Shown: positions 22,190 through 33,325 of the stretch, piece after piece
Layout: the number at the start of each line of letters is the position of its first letter
Numbering within the stretch: position 1 is the stretch's first letter
DNA from: Branchinecta lynchi
Lineage: Eukaryota; Arthropoda; Branchiopoda; Anostraca; Branchinectidae
Direction of reading: 5' to 3'
Length of the DNA: 64,000 nucleotides
NCBI GenBank assembly: GCA_023053575.1
Contig: JAKZAP010000005.1
Span: 8,122,001-8,186,000, forward strand
The notes under the pieces: generated by a model
What the model was told of the DNA's origin: nothing
The model's input: only the letters and a program-made list of their open reading frames with translations
Database searches by the model: none
Program-made: the position numbers and the translations under genes

Positions 22190-22225
22190 GTAAGTAAGTA
22201 AGTAATTTATTTATGACCCGCCATT
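22190..22225 (-). repeat. LINE 3' tail remnant (AAGT repeat)
   Basis: AAGTAAGTAAGTAATTTATTTATG reads on the minus strand as CATAAATAAATTACTTACTT, matching the ATAAATTA plus microsatellite ending of the reverse-transcriptase element at 56.1-58.0 kb. Confidence 0.55.
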
Positions 22226-22337
22226 TCGGAAGCGAAGGCCCCTGGTGAACTCGACAGATTTAGCAGTTCTTTCAGTGTCCATTTATGATTTTTTTTTTTT
22301 TTTACCATAAGCGGAAATTTACGCTTGTCATTTACAG

Positions 22338-23334
22338 ACCAACAAGACCTAAGGTTTCGATGGAATCCCAAAAATCTAATATTTGATCCAGACAACTGGG
22401 TCTTGTCTTCGCCAGATCTAGTCTTCGCCAGGCTAATCATTAAAGAAAACCAAGTTCAGATGTACCTCTATAAGCCATATCTATTTTGACGATACTGACC
22501 AAAACTTCCTGCTTTACTTCTGCTAAATTTCCGGTTTCGGCCGAATTCCGAGCGAACTACTTGTCTAGCAAAGAAAGGAAATTCAGAATCGAATTCAGCG
22601 TACGGTATCTCCTTATCCCTATAAAGAACATTTAATCAATTTCAAATGAAACTTTAGCTTCTAAAATAAAAACGGTTACAACCGGATTCCCGACAAATTA
22701 TATGTCCGGTTAAAAAATGAGTGTCATATACAGACTCAGCGTCTCTTCTTCCCCCAAGATATGTCATCTAATCAACTTCAAATAAAACTTATTACTTTTT
22801 ACAAATTTTCCGGTTTCAGCCGGATTCCGGGCGAATTCACATAAGTGTTCACATAAGTGTTCAGCATGTCTACTTACCCCTAAGCCGAACATTTAACCAG
22901 CTTCAAAATCAAACTTTTACTTTTAACCAACTTTCCGGTTTTTACCGGATTCCGGACAAACTACTCGTCCAGCAATAAAATGGTTTTCACCACCGTGTTT
23001 CGACATGTCTTCTTATCCCTAAATCGAACATTTAATCAACTTCAATGAAACTTTTACTTTCCAACTTTCCGTTTTTTGCCGGATTCCGGGCGAACTACTT
23101 GTCGGACGAGAAATTTTTGTTTGCATATTCGTGTTCAGCATGTTCTTACCCCATAATCGACTATCACATTAACTGAAAAATATTTTGTTTGCCCCTTAGT
23201 TTGAACCCCCTCCGCCAGCCCTAAATGTAGGGCTACAAAGCCGATCTACGAACTTGACCTTACCCTTGACCCAAAGAGTCCTCAAACCAAGTTTCATCAA
23301 AATCCCTCCACTTACGTTTTGGGATCCCAAAAAA
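22338..23334 (-). repeat. GGATCCCA family (A), copy 2
   Basis: Reverse orientation: begins ACAAGACCTAAGGTTTCGATGG and ends ACGTTTTGGGATCCC. About five degenerate units of roughly 140 bases, each with GGATTCCGG..GAACTAC and ATTTAATCAACTTCAAATGAAAC motifs. Located about 240 bases upstream (gene sense) of FCHO exon 5. Non-coding. Confidence 0.85.
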
Positions 23335-23541
23335 CCAGATCAATAATAAATGTGTACTAAATAACACATCGCTGCCTGAATTCGTTTCAGTATCTACCGG
23401 TGTAAAATAAATAAATAGCAACGCAGGACTCGAATGTAGTTCGCACCGATACGTTTAATGGGTTTCGGGCAAACGACTCTGAGGGGTTTTTGCTTCGTAA
23501 TTTATAAGTCTTGAACTCGAAGAAAATCTTAGGACTACATA

Positions 23542-24000
23542 CAGGAGGGGTAAATGACCTCGTTTTTACACTATACCTCGATTGTTGCCGTGAAAATGTT
23601 AAAATGAAATGTACATGCTGTCCTGACAGTCGAGGGACAAAATATGATTTTTTTTTTTTTTTTCAAACAGTCAAGTCCAAAAAATTCAAATTATGTGCCT
23701 TTTCTTTGTTTTGAAGCTGGTTCGGAAAGGGATTTTCTGGCTATTGACTTTGGTAACTCTACCTTTTGTAAGACAATCAAGGTAGGGTTAGAATGAAGTG
23801 ATCTTCTTTGAAAAGAAAAATATGTTTAACATAGAAAGACTGAAGCAGTATTTATTTATCCAATATGTAAACCATTCAATTAGCTTCAATCTAGCATGTT
23901 TTTCATATTTCTTGGTTCCTTTTTAAGCCAGATAGATTATTCTGAAGGAAAAATGTCTCTGATAATATGAAATCTTGTCTGAGGTTGGATACCCCTCCTG
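23542..24000. mobile_element. Tc1/mariner-like non-autonomous element, copy 1
   Basis: A 459-bp element with perfect terminal inverted repeats CAGGAGGGGTA / TACCCCTCCTG, flanked by TA on each side. A TA target and short perfect ends fit the Tc1/mariner type. It contains no intact transposase. The second copy at 47390-48341 shares the internal blocks, including GTTCCTTTTTAAGCCAGATAG. Confidence 0.78.
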
Positions 24001-24002
24001 TA

Positions 24003-24911
24003 TTTGAATATATGCTTCGCAGTCAGCTCGGTCTCAAGGAATATTTATCTTAGTACTACATTAGAGGTATGTAATTTGGACGCCTCGTAACTTTAAACGG
24101 CACCGAAGAATATGACGCAAATCAAACCTAGCAAATGTTCCTGCAGAGTACTGAGCGCAAACGGCAATTCAAGTAAACTAAAGAACAAACTGGAGCCACA
24201 AACTGTATTTTTTGCTTTGTCTTGCTTTGTTTATTCTGCGATTTTTCTCCTTCAAGTTACGGCGTCCGGCCGTTTGCAATACTTTAATGGCCGTCCGCAA
24301 TATCCCAACAGAAGAAAACGAATATTGAAAAAAAATAACATACATTCAAAGTCACCTTGGGATCAAAGAATATTTAAAAAAATAACAAATCACACAATTG
24401 GATTTCAACAAACTTTATGTCAAAAGAATGCCGAAACGCTTGGGTCTTAGTTAAGTTTAAGTTCTTAATATGTAATTTCCTTTTGACTAAAAAAAAAACA
24501 ACCTAAGGTTGTCCCAAATGTAGTGAATTCAAAGAAGCTTAAAGAATTGTTGTTTATAGACCCTACCGATCTAAGGGACCGTTTGTGTCCCGACATTGCC
24601 AGTTTATGAAACACAAATGAAGTAAGGCCAATGCGTTACTTAGTGGTCATTAGTGGTGGGCGGGGCTCATAGCCTATGCGTAAGGGAGAATAGCCTACTA
24701 CATAAGGTGTACTCTTACTCCCAGAAAAGTTCACCTTAACATCTTTTTAAACTATAGGAATATTTAAATAAAACATAAGCGAGATTAAAAAACTTAAATA
24801 AAAAAGACCAAACATACTTATAAATATTCCTTCAGCCCAAGCGTCAGCAAAATATAGCTCTAATAAAATTCAGCTGATGTATCCGTTTTGCACTATCAAA
24901 AAAATACTTAC
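24003..24911. other. FCHO intron 4 3' part in + coordinates; foldback single-arm remnant
   Basis: Bases about 24815-24895 (TATTCCTTCAGCCCAAGCGTCAGC..ATGTATCCGTTTTGCA) are a diverged single arm of the foldback family C. An open frame at 24112-24450 has no recognisable product. No further exon. Confidence 0.45.
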
Positions 24912-25268
24912 TTTTCCAACACTTTCATGATTACTTTGCACCAACAGTATATACGTATTCAGGAACTCCTTTAGCTGCTTCAAATGTGATTGCTCTATTT
25001 CCTGGAAATGCCGACAAGAAACTGTCATTTTCCTCTCAAAATCCTCTCTCGCCACGTTGTGTTTCTCCAGGAGACCCTTGTAGTCATCCATGGCCTTTTT
25101 GAACTTTAACTCAGCCCTTTCGATGTCCTTTACTGGGCGATTCTCGCGCCGGAAGACCTCGAGCTCCGCCCCCCTTTGCCTATACGCCTCGATTGCTTTT
25201 TGGACTGCGGTAGTGACCAACTGCAGCTGTTGTACTGCATCGGCTGTACCAGCCTCCTCGTCTTTGAT
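24912..25268 (-). CDS. FCHO: FCHO coding exon 4 (F-BAR, long helices)
   Basis: Encodes residues 115-233 (119 codons, phase 0 on both sides), the largest exon here. It is strongly helical and charged, with the family motifs DIERAELKFKKAMDDYKG, DFERKM and FQEIEQSHLKQLKEF matching the third and fourth F-BAR helices of FCHO. The acceptor is TTATTTTAG and the donor is GTAAGT. Reading continues intact into the intron for only a few codons. The basic residues on these helices form the membrane-binding surface in the family; I infer the same here. Confidence 0.96.
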
Positions 25269-25800
25269 CTAAAATAAGGGTAGTCAAAAGCTTATTGCGA
25301 TTTCTGTATTATACAAAGTAATTGAGAACCGGTAGTTGAACTTATTTCCAGACTTTTTACGAAAACAGAGCTCAAGGGTAAGCTATCTGTAAAAACCTTT
25401 ATCGCAGGCTGCCACAAGCTTTCGCAGGCCCTGCACAACAAGTTCCAGCTTCCCTACATTTCTGTGCAAACTCCTGAGCGCTCCGTGTCTCCCTGTGACT
25501 TTACACCAGGGCTTTTTCTTCGGAATAAAGCTATTCTCACTATGCATTTTTTTTTCGCAAACTTGGCCAGAAAAAAAAAATGGCCAGAATAAGACTGTCC
25601 AGAAAAATACGGCCGAAATCTAAAATGTTACTCGGATAAAGAATCTCTGCTGAGACTGAGCCTGCATTGATTTTGTTACGTATTTCTTTTTCTGGAAGGT
25701 TGGAAAAAGGAAAGTTATCGTCTCCGAGTCCAGGAAAGTCACAGATAAAACACAGAGAGCTCAAAGAAGTTGAAAAGATGCAAAACTTAAATTGTGTATC
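25269..25800. other. FCHO intron 3, unrecognised part
   Basis: No exon, element ends or RNA gene recognised directly upstream (gene sense) of exon 4. Confidence 0.4.
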
Positions 25801-26135
25801 TCTTTAAAGGACCTTACTTACCTATAATACTAATGCAACCTACTTCCATAATCACTCTACATATTTCTAAACCCGGACACCCCAATTTTATACTGTAGAT
25901 TCTAGCCCTTCTAACAAAACCACGCTAATCTTCTCACTCGCCGGGTTTTGCTACCTTCGATGTGTTCCGACAGAAAATCCGATTATGTAAATTGTTTCCC
26001 TGTTTTCGCTACAAGTCAACGGGTCTCGGAAAAGGCTTAAAACATCCAAAACCGTGGGTCATTTGTTGAAAGCACAGCATGGTTTTAAAGTAGTCAAATA
26101 CTTTAAAATACTGTGAGTTGAAGAGTAAAGAGTGC
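25801..26135. repeat. TTTAAAGGACC family (G), copy 2 (inverted)
   Basis: Starts TCTTTAAAGGACC and is the reverse complement of 21480-21832: ATAATACTAATGCAACCTACTTCCATAATCACTC, CTACCTTCGATGTG, CCGTGGGTCATTTGTTGAAAGC and GAGTTGAAGAGTAAAGAGTG blocks. Substitutions and small gaps separate the copies. Confidence 0.7.
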
Positions 26136-27237
26136 AATGGAAGAGAAGATACCAGACGTCGCGTACAATCATCTTACATACAGACAAATTTCGAGCAAAA
26201 AAGAAAATAATAAATGAAAGAACTGAGCCTAAGGATGAGCTCTTCACAAGCCGATTGTTAGGTTGCTATGCAAAGGTTTGGCTTCTCGACGAATGTTCCA
26301 GCGCGCGTTCAGCAGGTTGGGCGTTCTGCTGGACAAAAGAACATCCCTGCTTCCGGGCGCGGAGGTTTTTGGGGTGGGCGACAGAAGGGCATAGACCAGA
26401 CAAGACCGGAATTCAGGGACTTCCTTTGAGCCGTGATCCAGAGTAGAAGTAAAGATAAGTTGATACTTTATGTACAAGTGTTTAACCAGTTCTGATGGAG
26501 AGTTAATATTATTTTTAATAACATTATTATATATATTAATAGTATACCATTTCATGTTTGATTAACTTTTCCTATCTCAATCATGTTTTTTTTTTAAATA
26601 TCAGAAGAGTATAATGACACTATGTATGACGAATTATTTTTCTAATTGTTTTCAAGACTTGTCATTTTAATCCGCGTTCGTATTCTGATGAATTGTATTC
26701 TAAACCTTGAATTGTATATATAAATCATAGGTTACAATTGTAAATATATCCCTTGGTTGATTTTTTTAACTGTACTAACATGTCCAGCACTATTTTGGAA
26801 AAATAGATACTTAAGGATACTTAAAAAAAAGATACTTAAGGATAAATAAACCGAATTGTAAATAGTTAGTTGTAATCGCTTTATCCCGTCCTATACCACA
26901 CATTAGGGATGTATAATAGTATATCGCGCAATCGAAGACTTCGCTCGTCCGGCCAACGCTACCATATTAGGTCTCTGACCCCGACGGAGGTTTACGTTCA
27001 CAAAGGTGGGAACCGCTCAATTTAACCCTGGACATCCCAGTTAATACGAAAGAAAGCTACCTTGCCAACTATTCACTACTGATTGAAGGAATCCAAGAAA
27101 ATCCAAAATCGCGAAACCCTATACAAGGTTAACAAGCGATGAGCGATGGATTATAGGCTCATCGACCAATGGAAAGGGAGTGATGCATTAGACATTTTGT
27201 CATCTTTAGTGGCACTTTGTCGAAGGAAAGTTTTAAT
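26136..27237. other. Intron 3, possible retroelement remnant and AT-rich DNA
   Basis: At about 26268-26429 a plus frame MQRFGFSTNVPARVQQVG.. to a GRGGFWGGRQ stretch and a stop is Gly/Arg/Gln-rich and might be a gag-like remnant, but it is too short to name. The following 26460-26900 is AT-rich; 26900-27050 is GC-richer and unrecognised. Confidence 0.25.
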
Positions 27238-27497
27238 AAATATTCTTTGAGCCCAAGCTGACTTTGAAACATTTATTCCAACAATGTTTTCAACGGATAC
27301 GTCAGCTACGATTCTTCATCAGCGATATTTCGGCCCTTCTTAGCAAGGGTCCTCGTCAGGCTGTCAATCCTCTGGTTTCCTTCCCCGAAGTTGAACCAGA
27401 TGATTGACAGCCTGACGAGGACCCTTGCCAAGAAGGGACGAAATATCGCTGATGAAGAATCGTAGCTGACGTATCCGTAGAAAACATTGTTTGAATA
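27238..27497. repeat. Foldback element, family C copy 2
   Basis: Arms of about 120 bases in inverse orientation around a spacer near 27375. The right arm on the plus strand has CTGACGAGGACCCTTGCC..GGACGAAATATCGCTGATG. The left arm is its inverse. It lies about 90 bases past the donor of FCHO exon 3. Confidence 0.85.
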
Positions 27498-27587
27498 GAA
27501 AGTTTTAATGAAACCGAAAGCCGAGTCGCAACAGAAACACCGTATTTTGATGACGTTTTCTATGCAAAACAAAGGGTTCATACTCAC

Positions 27588-27807
27588 ATTTTTGTGTTTC
27601 TTCGAGAGATCATCATTATACTTGATAATTTCTCGTACAAGTTCTGCAAGCTTACTATACAACTGTATGTGAAGTGTTGATAATTTCTCACATGACTCCT
27701 TAATTAGCTGCCAAAATGGGGCAAAACTTCCAAAAGTAACAGTTCCAGAGCTTGCAAGCTTGACCAGCTTCGTTATAAGCTTAGAATACGATTCTTCAAC
27801 GGAGGAC
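27588..27807 (-). CDS. FCHO: FCHO coding exon 3 (F-BAR core)
   Basis: Encodes the last base of Arg41 and residues 42-114. It starts SSVEESYSKLITKLVKLAS and continues through GSFAPFWQLIKESCEKLS and LAELVREIIKYNDDLSKK. Family members have the same spacing of the E-YS-K, FAP-W and L-EL-KEV-KY motifs in the antiparallel F-BAR bundle. The acceptor is CTTTTAG and the donor is GTGAGT; 220 nt, phase 2 in and 0 out. A GGATCCCA-family repeat ends directly at the acceptor and contributes its pyrimidine tract. A foldback repeat lies about 90 bases past the donor. Confidence 0.95.
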
Positions 27808-27812
27808 CTAAA

Positions 27813-29070
27813 AGAACAAGACCAAAGGTTTCAATGGGATTCCAAAAATGTAACATTTGATTCAAACAATTGGGTCATGTCTTCGCCATTCAGTCTTCGT
27901 CAGATTCCTTTACTGCTAAAATAAAACTCGACATTCCTATATTATCTGTACGTAGAAATACTCTTTCAAACAAATTTGGAGCTAAGATGACGTGTTGTCC
28001 CCAGATGGCCCATCTATTCCCCCCTCCTCTCCCGTCTTCCGTGCGTCGGTCCGAGAGGAATACTGGCAATCAGTTTTCCCCATATCCCGCTAATTCTTCT
28101 ACCCAATTTTTAAGTAGTTTCATCCCATCATTTATTTCTGGTAATTTCTTGTAAGTGTATTGGTTAATTTGTTTCTTGTGTGTCTGTGTATTTTGTAAAT
28201 TTGTATTCCTTTTCTAGCTGTTAGCTATTCGGATTAAACTTGATTGATTGATTGATTGATTGAAAATAAAGTTCAAAAATGGATTCGGCATGTCTCCTTG
28301 CCCCGATACCGAATCTCTAATAAATTTCAGAAACAACTTTGATCTTCTACCAAATTTCCAGTTTCAGCCGAACTCGTGATGAACCATTCTTCAAGCAAGA
28401 AAACTTAAGTTCAGACATGGATTCATCGGACCTCCTTACCCCCTCAATGAATATCTTATTAGCTTATAAAACTTCATATTTTTACCGTAAATTCGAAACA
28501 CATCCTTTGCCTCTAAAGATAGGACTAAAGGACCCATCTACGAACTTGACCTGTGCTTTACCACTGAATCCTCATTGAACAACATCCTCGCTTGAACAAC
28601 ATATTTCCTCGTTTGAACATTATATATCAACCCCTTCGACCTTCGATTCCGCTACATCTCTCCACGTCCGTAGAATAAACAAATGAATGTCGCAATCCAC
28701 GTGCAGAGCTATACTGGTTTGAGAATAAAGGGGTAGGGACTGTTATAACCGAAAGTTGGTCGACAAATTTTGTGTCCAATTTTCGCCGGATTCCAGGTGA
28801 ACTACTTGTCCGGAAAGAAAACAACTTTCATATTCGGATTCAGCATGTATCCTTACCCCTAAATCAACTATGTACAAAAAAAAATGTGCCCCTTAATTTG
28901 AAACCCCCTCCCCCACCCCTAAATGCAGGGCTATAGAGCCCATCTACGAACTTGACTTTACCCTCGACCCAACCAATCCTCATACCAAGTTTCATCAAAA
29001 TATCTCATTCCCTTCCAAGAGTTATCGTGCTCACAGACAGACGGACAACTTTTGCGATGTCATAAGGAAA
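27813..29070 (-). repeat. GGATCCCA family (A), copy 3, interrupted
   Basis: Begins AACAAGACCAAAGGTTTCAATGG directly next to the acceptor of FCHO exon 3 and ends in the ACAGACAGACGGACAACTTTTGCG block. It is interrupted at about 27965-28262 by a retroelement 3' end. Units with TTCAGCCGAA and ATTCCAGGTGAACTACTTG motifs are recognisable. Confidence 0.75.
27965..28262 (+). mobile_element. LINE 3' end with TTGA microsatellite tail
   Basis: A stretch ending ATTCGGATTAAACTTGATTGATTGATTGATTG inserted in a family A copy. A short 3'-terminal piece with a 4-bp repeat tail is typical of a 5'-truncated CR1/Jockey-like retrotransposon. Upstream frame (28.0-28.15 kb) is open but short. The insertion point is approximate. 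Confidence 0.55.
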
Positions 29071-30180
29071 AGAGTCTTACTCGATGATAGCTAACACATG
29101 AACTCGATTTGGGCTGCGAGCCGTCTTTCTAAGGCATATTCTGTCCCATAAATTTTAAAATGTTCGTTATGTTCGTAATGTTCGTATGCACTCGACACTC
29201 GACCAAAAAATTTTAGCTCATGGAAACACTGTTTTTCTCTTATTTGCGGTATTTCAAATCCCTAAGAATAAAAATGAAGTTCGTGTTTATTTGCTTAAAG
29301 CACAGCTGTCGGAAAAAATGGCTTTTTCGCGATAAACCGACCGGAAATATTGTTCTAAAAGTATAAACTAAGAACAATAATAGACCCAAAACAACTTTAC
29401 TTACGTGTTAAATATCTGAAGCGATGGCATTTAGTACCACACCCTCAGAACGGTTAAGCCAATCAGAATTCCTTTATAGTGAAGTAGATCATAGTCAGGG
29501 ACCAGGGTACACATTCAGCATATGGACCAGCATTAGGGATAGGCTATCTCAAAATAAGGGATTATGTGGTTGTTATGCCCAGCACAACTTTTATCTTGCT
29601 GCGATTGTAGAAGGCACTAACCCCTCGCGCTCTCCGTCGTGACTCACTATAGTTATGTTGAGGTCGGATTGACATGTCAGAGCAATTCATTCCGGTTTGT
29701 ATAGCGACCTGGCCACATACCGGTGGCTGGTCCCGGGGTAAATGTTGTTGTATTCGCGACTCAAGGTTTTGTGTTCATCGTCTTGTTAACAAATCGGAAT
29801 AATGTTGTAACCACTCTTGGCCAACTAAGGGACATAAACCTAACCAACTAGTTGAATCGAGTGATGACGTTTGTTGCTTTACGTTTACGACCCTCTGCGG
29901 CCCAGTCTCCTCATTGGTGCTGGTTAACTAGTTCATGTTGTTTTGACAGTTTGGTTTTTTCCTTATTTATCGTTTTTGTTTGCTTATAATACTCCGTACT
30001 TTGTGTTTCTTCACTTAATTCATACAGTGGCCGACTGGAACAACAGGCGATTCCGGACTTGCCACGCTGGATTGTGAACGAATCGTATACAAACTCACAA
30101 CTCATGGCATGGTTTATGTTTGATGAAAATACAGACAGGAAAGCCGTATTTTGTCCCTACAATGGAAGAACTTTACTCAC
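29071..30180. other. FCHO intron 2, unrecognised part
   Basis: No host exon, RNA gene or bounded element recognised. Short frames at 29424-29642 and 29911-30105 have no identifiable product. Confidence 0.4.
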
Positions 30181-30272
30181 CTTTCCTTGATAAACTCTGC
30201 AAGTTCTTTCCCTGACACCTGGTCATACTTCATATTTTGGTAAAGCACATCAAAACCATTGTTCTTTTCTCC
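30181..30272 (-). CDS. FCHO: FCHO coding exon 2 (F-BAR, first helix)
   Basis: Encodes residues 11-41: [18 protein letters not shown], then [11 protein letters not shown] with the Arg codon split after two bases. This is the most conserved N-terminal block of FCHO F-BAR domains and identifies the gene. The acceptor is TTTCTCTAG at its upper end and the donor is GTGAGT at its lower end. Length is 92 nt, phase 0 in and 2 out. A copy of the GGATCCCA repeat family starts only about 27 bases upstream of the acceptor. Confidence 0.95.
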
Positions 30273-30298
30273 CTAGAGAAACAAGCAAGATTATCAGT

Positions 30299-31452
30299 AA
30301 AACAAGACCAAAGGTTTCGATGGGATCCCAAAAAATTATATTTGATCCAGACAATTGCGTCTTGTAGATATCCGGTCTTAGCCAGACTCTTTGAACATGT
30401 TTATTATTCAAATTTAAAAACGGATTAATGCCAATGCGTATTCATCTAAGAAAACCAAGTTAGGGTATGGATTCAGCATATGTGTTTACATCATATCTAG
30501 CCTACTTTGATGAAAGTGATCGATGCTTCCTGCCTTACTTGTGAAATGCTTGTCCGGCAAAAAAGCTAAAGCTCAAAACGAATTCAGTATATCTCCTTAC
30601 CCCTAGATCAAACCTCTAATTAAGAGCTTGGTCACACTGGGCTCATTTCCTGGCTTTTTGGGTTGCAAAAGTAGAAAAACGAAAAAGAACAAGATATAAC
30701 TAATTCTGAATGTTGTCGTTATAGATACAGTAGATCAATTAGATCAAAATAGAGCGTATAGTTACGTTACAGGAACCCTAATTGACCCCTAAGTGCAGTC
30801 TGCTCATATATATATCCCCAAGCTGACAAGAAGCCGATCAAATCTCACGTCCCCTACGGATTTTCAGCTGTTTGTCAAATAGGCCGCGTTTTGAGCCCAG
30901 TGTGACCAGGCTCGAACATCAGATAAAATTTAACGTTTAACAAATTCTCCGGTTTCGGCCGGATTCCAGGTAAACTATATGTCCGGGCAGAAAATACTGT
31001 TATATATGGATTCAGCATGTCTTCTTATCCCTAAATCGATCATTTGATCAACTTCAAATGAAACTTCTACTTTTAAAAAATTCCGGTTTGGGCCGGATTG
31101 CGGGCGAACCACTTGTCTAGGTAGAAAACGATTGTCATATACATGTTCAGCACCTCTTGTCACCCCTAAATCTAACATTTAATCAACCCCTAGATCGACT
31201 ATCTCATTGGCTTTTTAAAACATTTGTTTTTCGTCCCTTAAACTGAAACCCCTCCCTACTCCTAAATATGGGGCTACAGGGCTCATCTACGAACCTGACC
31301 TGTGCTTTGACCCAATCGATCCTCATACCAAGTTTGAAGAAAATATCTATACCACTTCTAGAGTTATAGTGCTGACAGGCGGACAGACAGACGGATGGAC
31401 AACTTTTACGAAGTCATAGGTATCCCTCCACTTACGTTTTGGGATCCCAACA
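30299..31452 (-). repeat. GGATCCCA family (A), copy 4, interrupted
   Basis: Begins ACAAGACCAAAGGTTTCGATGGGATCCC about 27 bases from the acceptor of FCHO exon 2 and ends CACTTACGTTTTGGGATCCC. Interrupted by the TIR element at 30624-30914. Retains the GGACAGACAGACGGATGGAC block and several GCCGGATT..CGGGCGAAC units. Confidence 0.82.
30624..30914. mobile_element. MITE-like element with TGGTCACACTGGGCTCA termini
   Basis: The left end GAGCTTGGTCACACTGGGCTCA is matched inverted at the right (TTGAGCCCAGTGTGACCAGGCTC), about 290 bases apart. No coding frame. It interrupts a family A copy, so it arrived later. Target duplication unclear, superfamily not assigned. Confidence 0.75.
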
Positions 31453-31479
31453 AAATTTTCCACAATGCCACTTAAACCA

Positions 31480-32060
31480 CACCTCGCATTGTTTACTGTT
31501 TATGTTCCAACATTCAAAACTATTTGGATACTGTAAAACTAAGCTCTGCTTTTAACAAATTATAAACGACTTTGGCTGTTAAGCCTTTTCCCGTGCCCAT
31601 TGACCTCTATAGCAAAATCTCGGCAAATTTCAGATAACCTGTTATACGCATCAATAGCTCTTCGTTCCGCTTCGTGTTGGCATTTTTTTTTCCTCGCCGG
31701 AGTTCGTCTCCTGTTCTATCACGCGTTTTTTTTTTGCCCACACATTGGATTAGAAGGCCAAAACGGGTTATAAGACCGGGGATCAATCACAGGTAAATAC
31801 AAAACCGTGTTACAAGAAGAACCGGTGAGCAGTCACTAAACAACGTACGCAGCTAATGGCATGCATGATTCGCGAACACTCGTCGGGAGCATAATGCGCA
31901 TTGAAAATAGTGAATCGCGGCAAGTGCAAAAATTGGTGAGGTGTCGTTAGCGGGCTTAAAATGTAACATATGACATTTGAGTCTCCGGGGTTAATAATAC
32001 AATTACGGAAGTTGGATGCATTGGTATTATAGGTACGGCGGATCATTTAAGGGAAGGTAA
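31480..32060. repeat. TTTAAAGGACC family (G), copy 3 (diverged)
   Basis: Shares with 21466-21832 the order ACACCTCGCATTGTTTACTG, AACAAATTATAAACGACTTTGG, GCCCATTGACCTCTA, then ACGGAAGTTGGATGCATTGGTATTATAGGTA. Contains two short T runs (31683 and 31727). Confidence 0.6.
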
Positions 32061-32210
32061 GGTAAGGCCTATACCAAGGGCTCCTGAGTGTCAACTGAAA
32101 GACTTCATAATTAAAATATTAGCCGCGTTTTGTATCGCCTATCTTCCAAGACCTTAGTTCATTTTCCCGTTTTTGCACCAAGCGCTTACTCATCACTTCG
32201 CTTTTGACCG

Positions 32211-32836
32211 TTTTTGGGATCCCAAAACGTAAGTGACGGAATACCTATGACTTCGTAAAGTTCCGTCCGTCCGTCTGTCCGTCCGCCCGTCTGTCTGTTA
32301 TCACGATAACTCTCGAAGGGATCGAGCTATTTTGTCCAAACTTGGTGTGAGGATTCTCCAGGTCAAAGTACATGTCAAGTTCGTAGATGGGACCCATAGC
32401 TGTATATTTAGGAGTTGGCGAGGGGAGGGGTTCCAAATTAAGTGTTGATTTTTTTTTTTTTTAAAGCTAATGAGATAGTTCAATTTGGAGTAAGGAGACA
32501 TGCCGAGTCCGAATACGAAAATTAATTTCTCGTCTGACAAGTATTTCACTCGGAATCCGGCAAAACCCGAAAAATTTGTAAAAGTAAAAGCTTAAACTGA
32601 AGTTGATTAGAGGTTCGATTTAGGGGCAAGGAGGCGTGCTGAAGGTTCGATTTGCAAGCATACATTTTGAATCCATATCTGCAACTTCGTCTTCTCAAAT
32701 GATTACCATTGGCCTTAATCTGTTCCTAAAACTTTAATAGTAAGAGGAGTCTGGTGAAGACAGGATATCTACAAGACCTAATTGTCTGGATCAAATATTA
32801 AATTTTGGATCCCATCGAAACCCTTGGTCTTGTTAT
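32211..32836 (+). repeat. GGATCCCA family (A), copy 5 (short)
   Basis: Starts TTTTTGGGATCCCAAAACGTAAG, has the GTCCGTCCGTCTGTCCGTCC run, one or two CCGGCAAAACCCG units, and ends GGATCCCATCGAAACCCTTGGTCTTG. Plus orientation, opposite to the transcription of FCHO, in intron 1. Confidence 0.83.
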
Positions 32837-33325
32837 AGCAAGACCTTTGTCCTTTTTTCTTCGGGCATGCGAAGTAATGACATTGGCAACTCCGAGTTTA
32901 CCAATCTTCTTAGTACAACAGCGCCAGACCCCTTTCTACCAATAACAGTCTAATTAGCAGAAAGGATTGAGGACTTGGGAGAGTGGCACGTGATCTCTGT
33001 CGGCAGAAATGCGACTATTCATCAAAATTGAAACTTGTTCAGCTCAAGGCACAACAACTACACAGACACACTACATCACTTTCGAAAACAAACTGAAACA
33101 ACTAAACGCTGAAGAGGTGAATTACATGAAAGCGGCTCCAGCTCTGTATTTAACGAAGCCTAAAACATATGAATTCGTGTCTACAGCAAGACGACCGGTA
33201 ATCCTACGATAGCCAAAATGAGCCAAGCGATGAAGAACCTAAACAGACTAGTCAAGCCACCATGAAACAAATGCTTGTGAATCCAATATGTAATTTCGGT
33301 CAAGATAATGGACTTGTTTACTTAC
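32837..33325. other. FCHO intron 1, no feature
   Basis: Unrecognised sequence next to the first coding exon; a plus frame at 33009-33212 has no identifiable product. Confidence 0.4.

Noticed and set aside
22207..23334. CRISPR-like array from regularly spaced CCGGATTCCGG motifs
   Set aside because: Units are degenerate, about 140 bases, and belong to a dispersed eukaryotic repeat; no unique spacers and the context is an animal gene.
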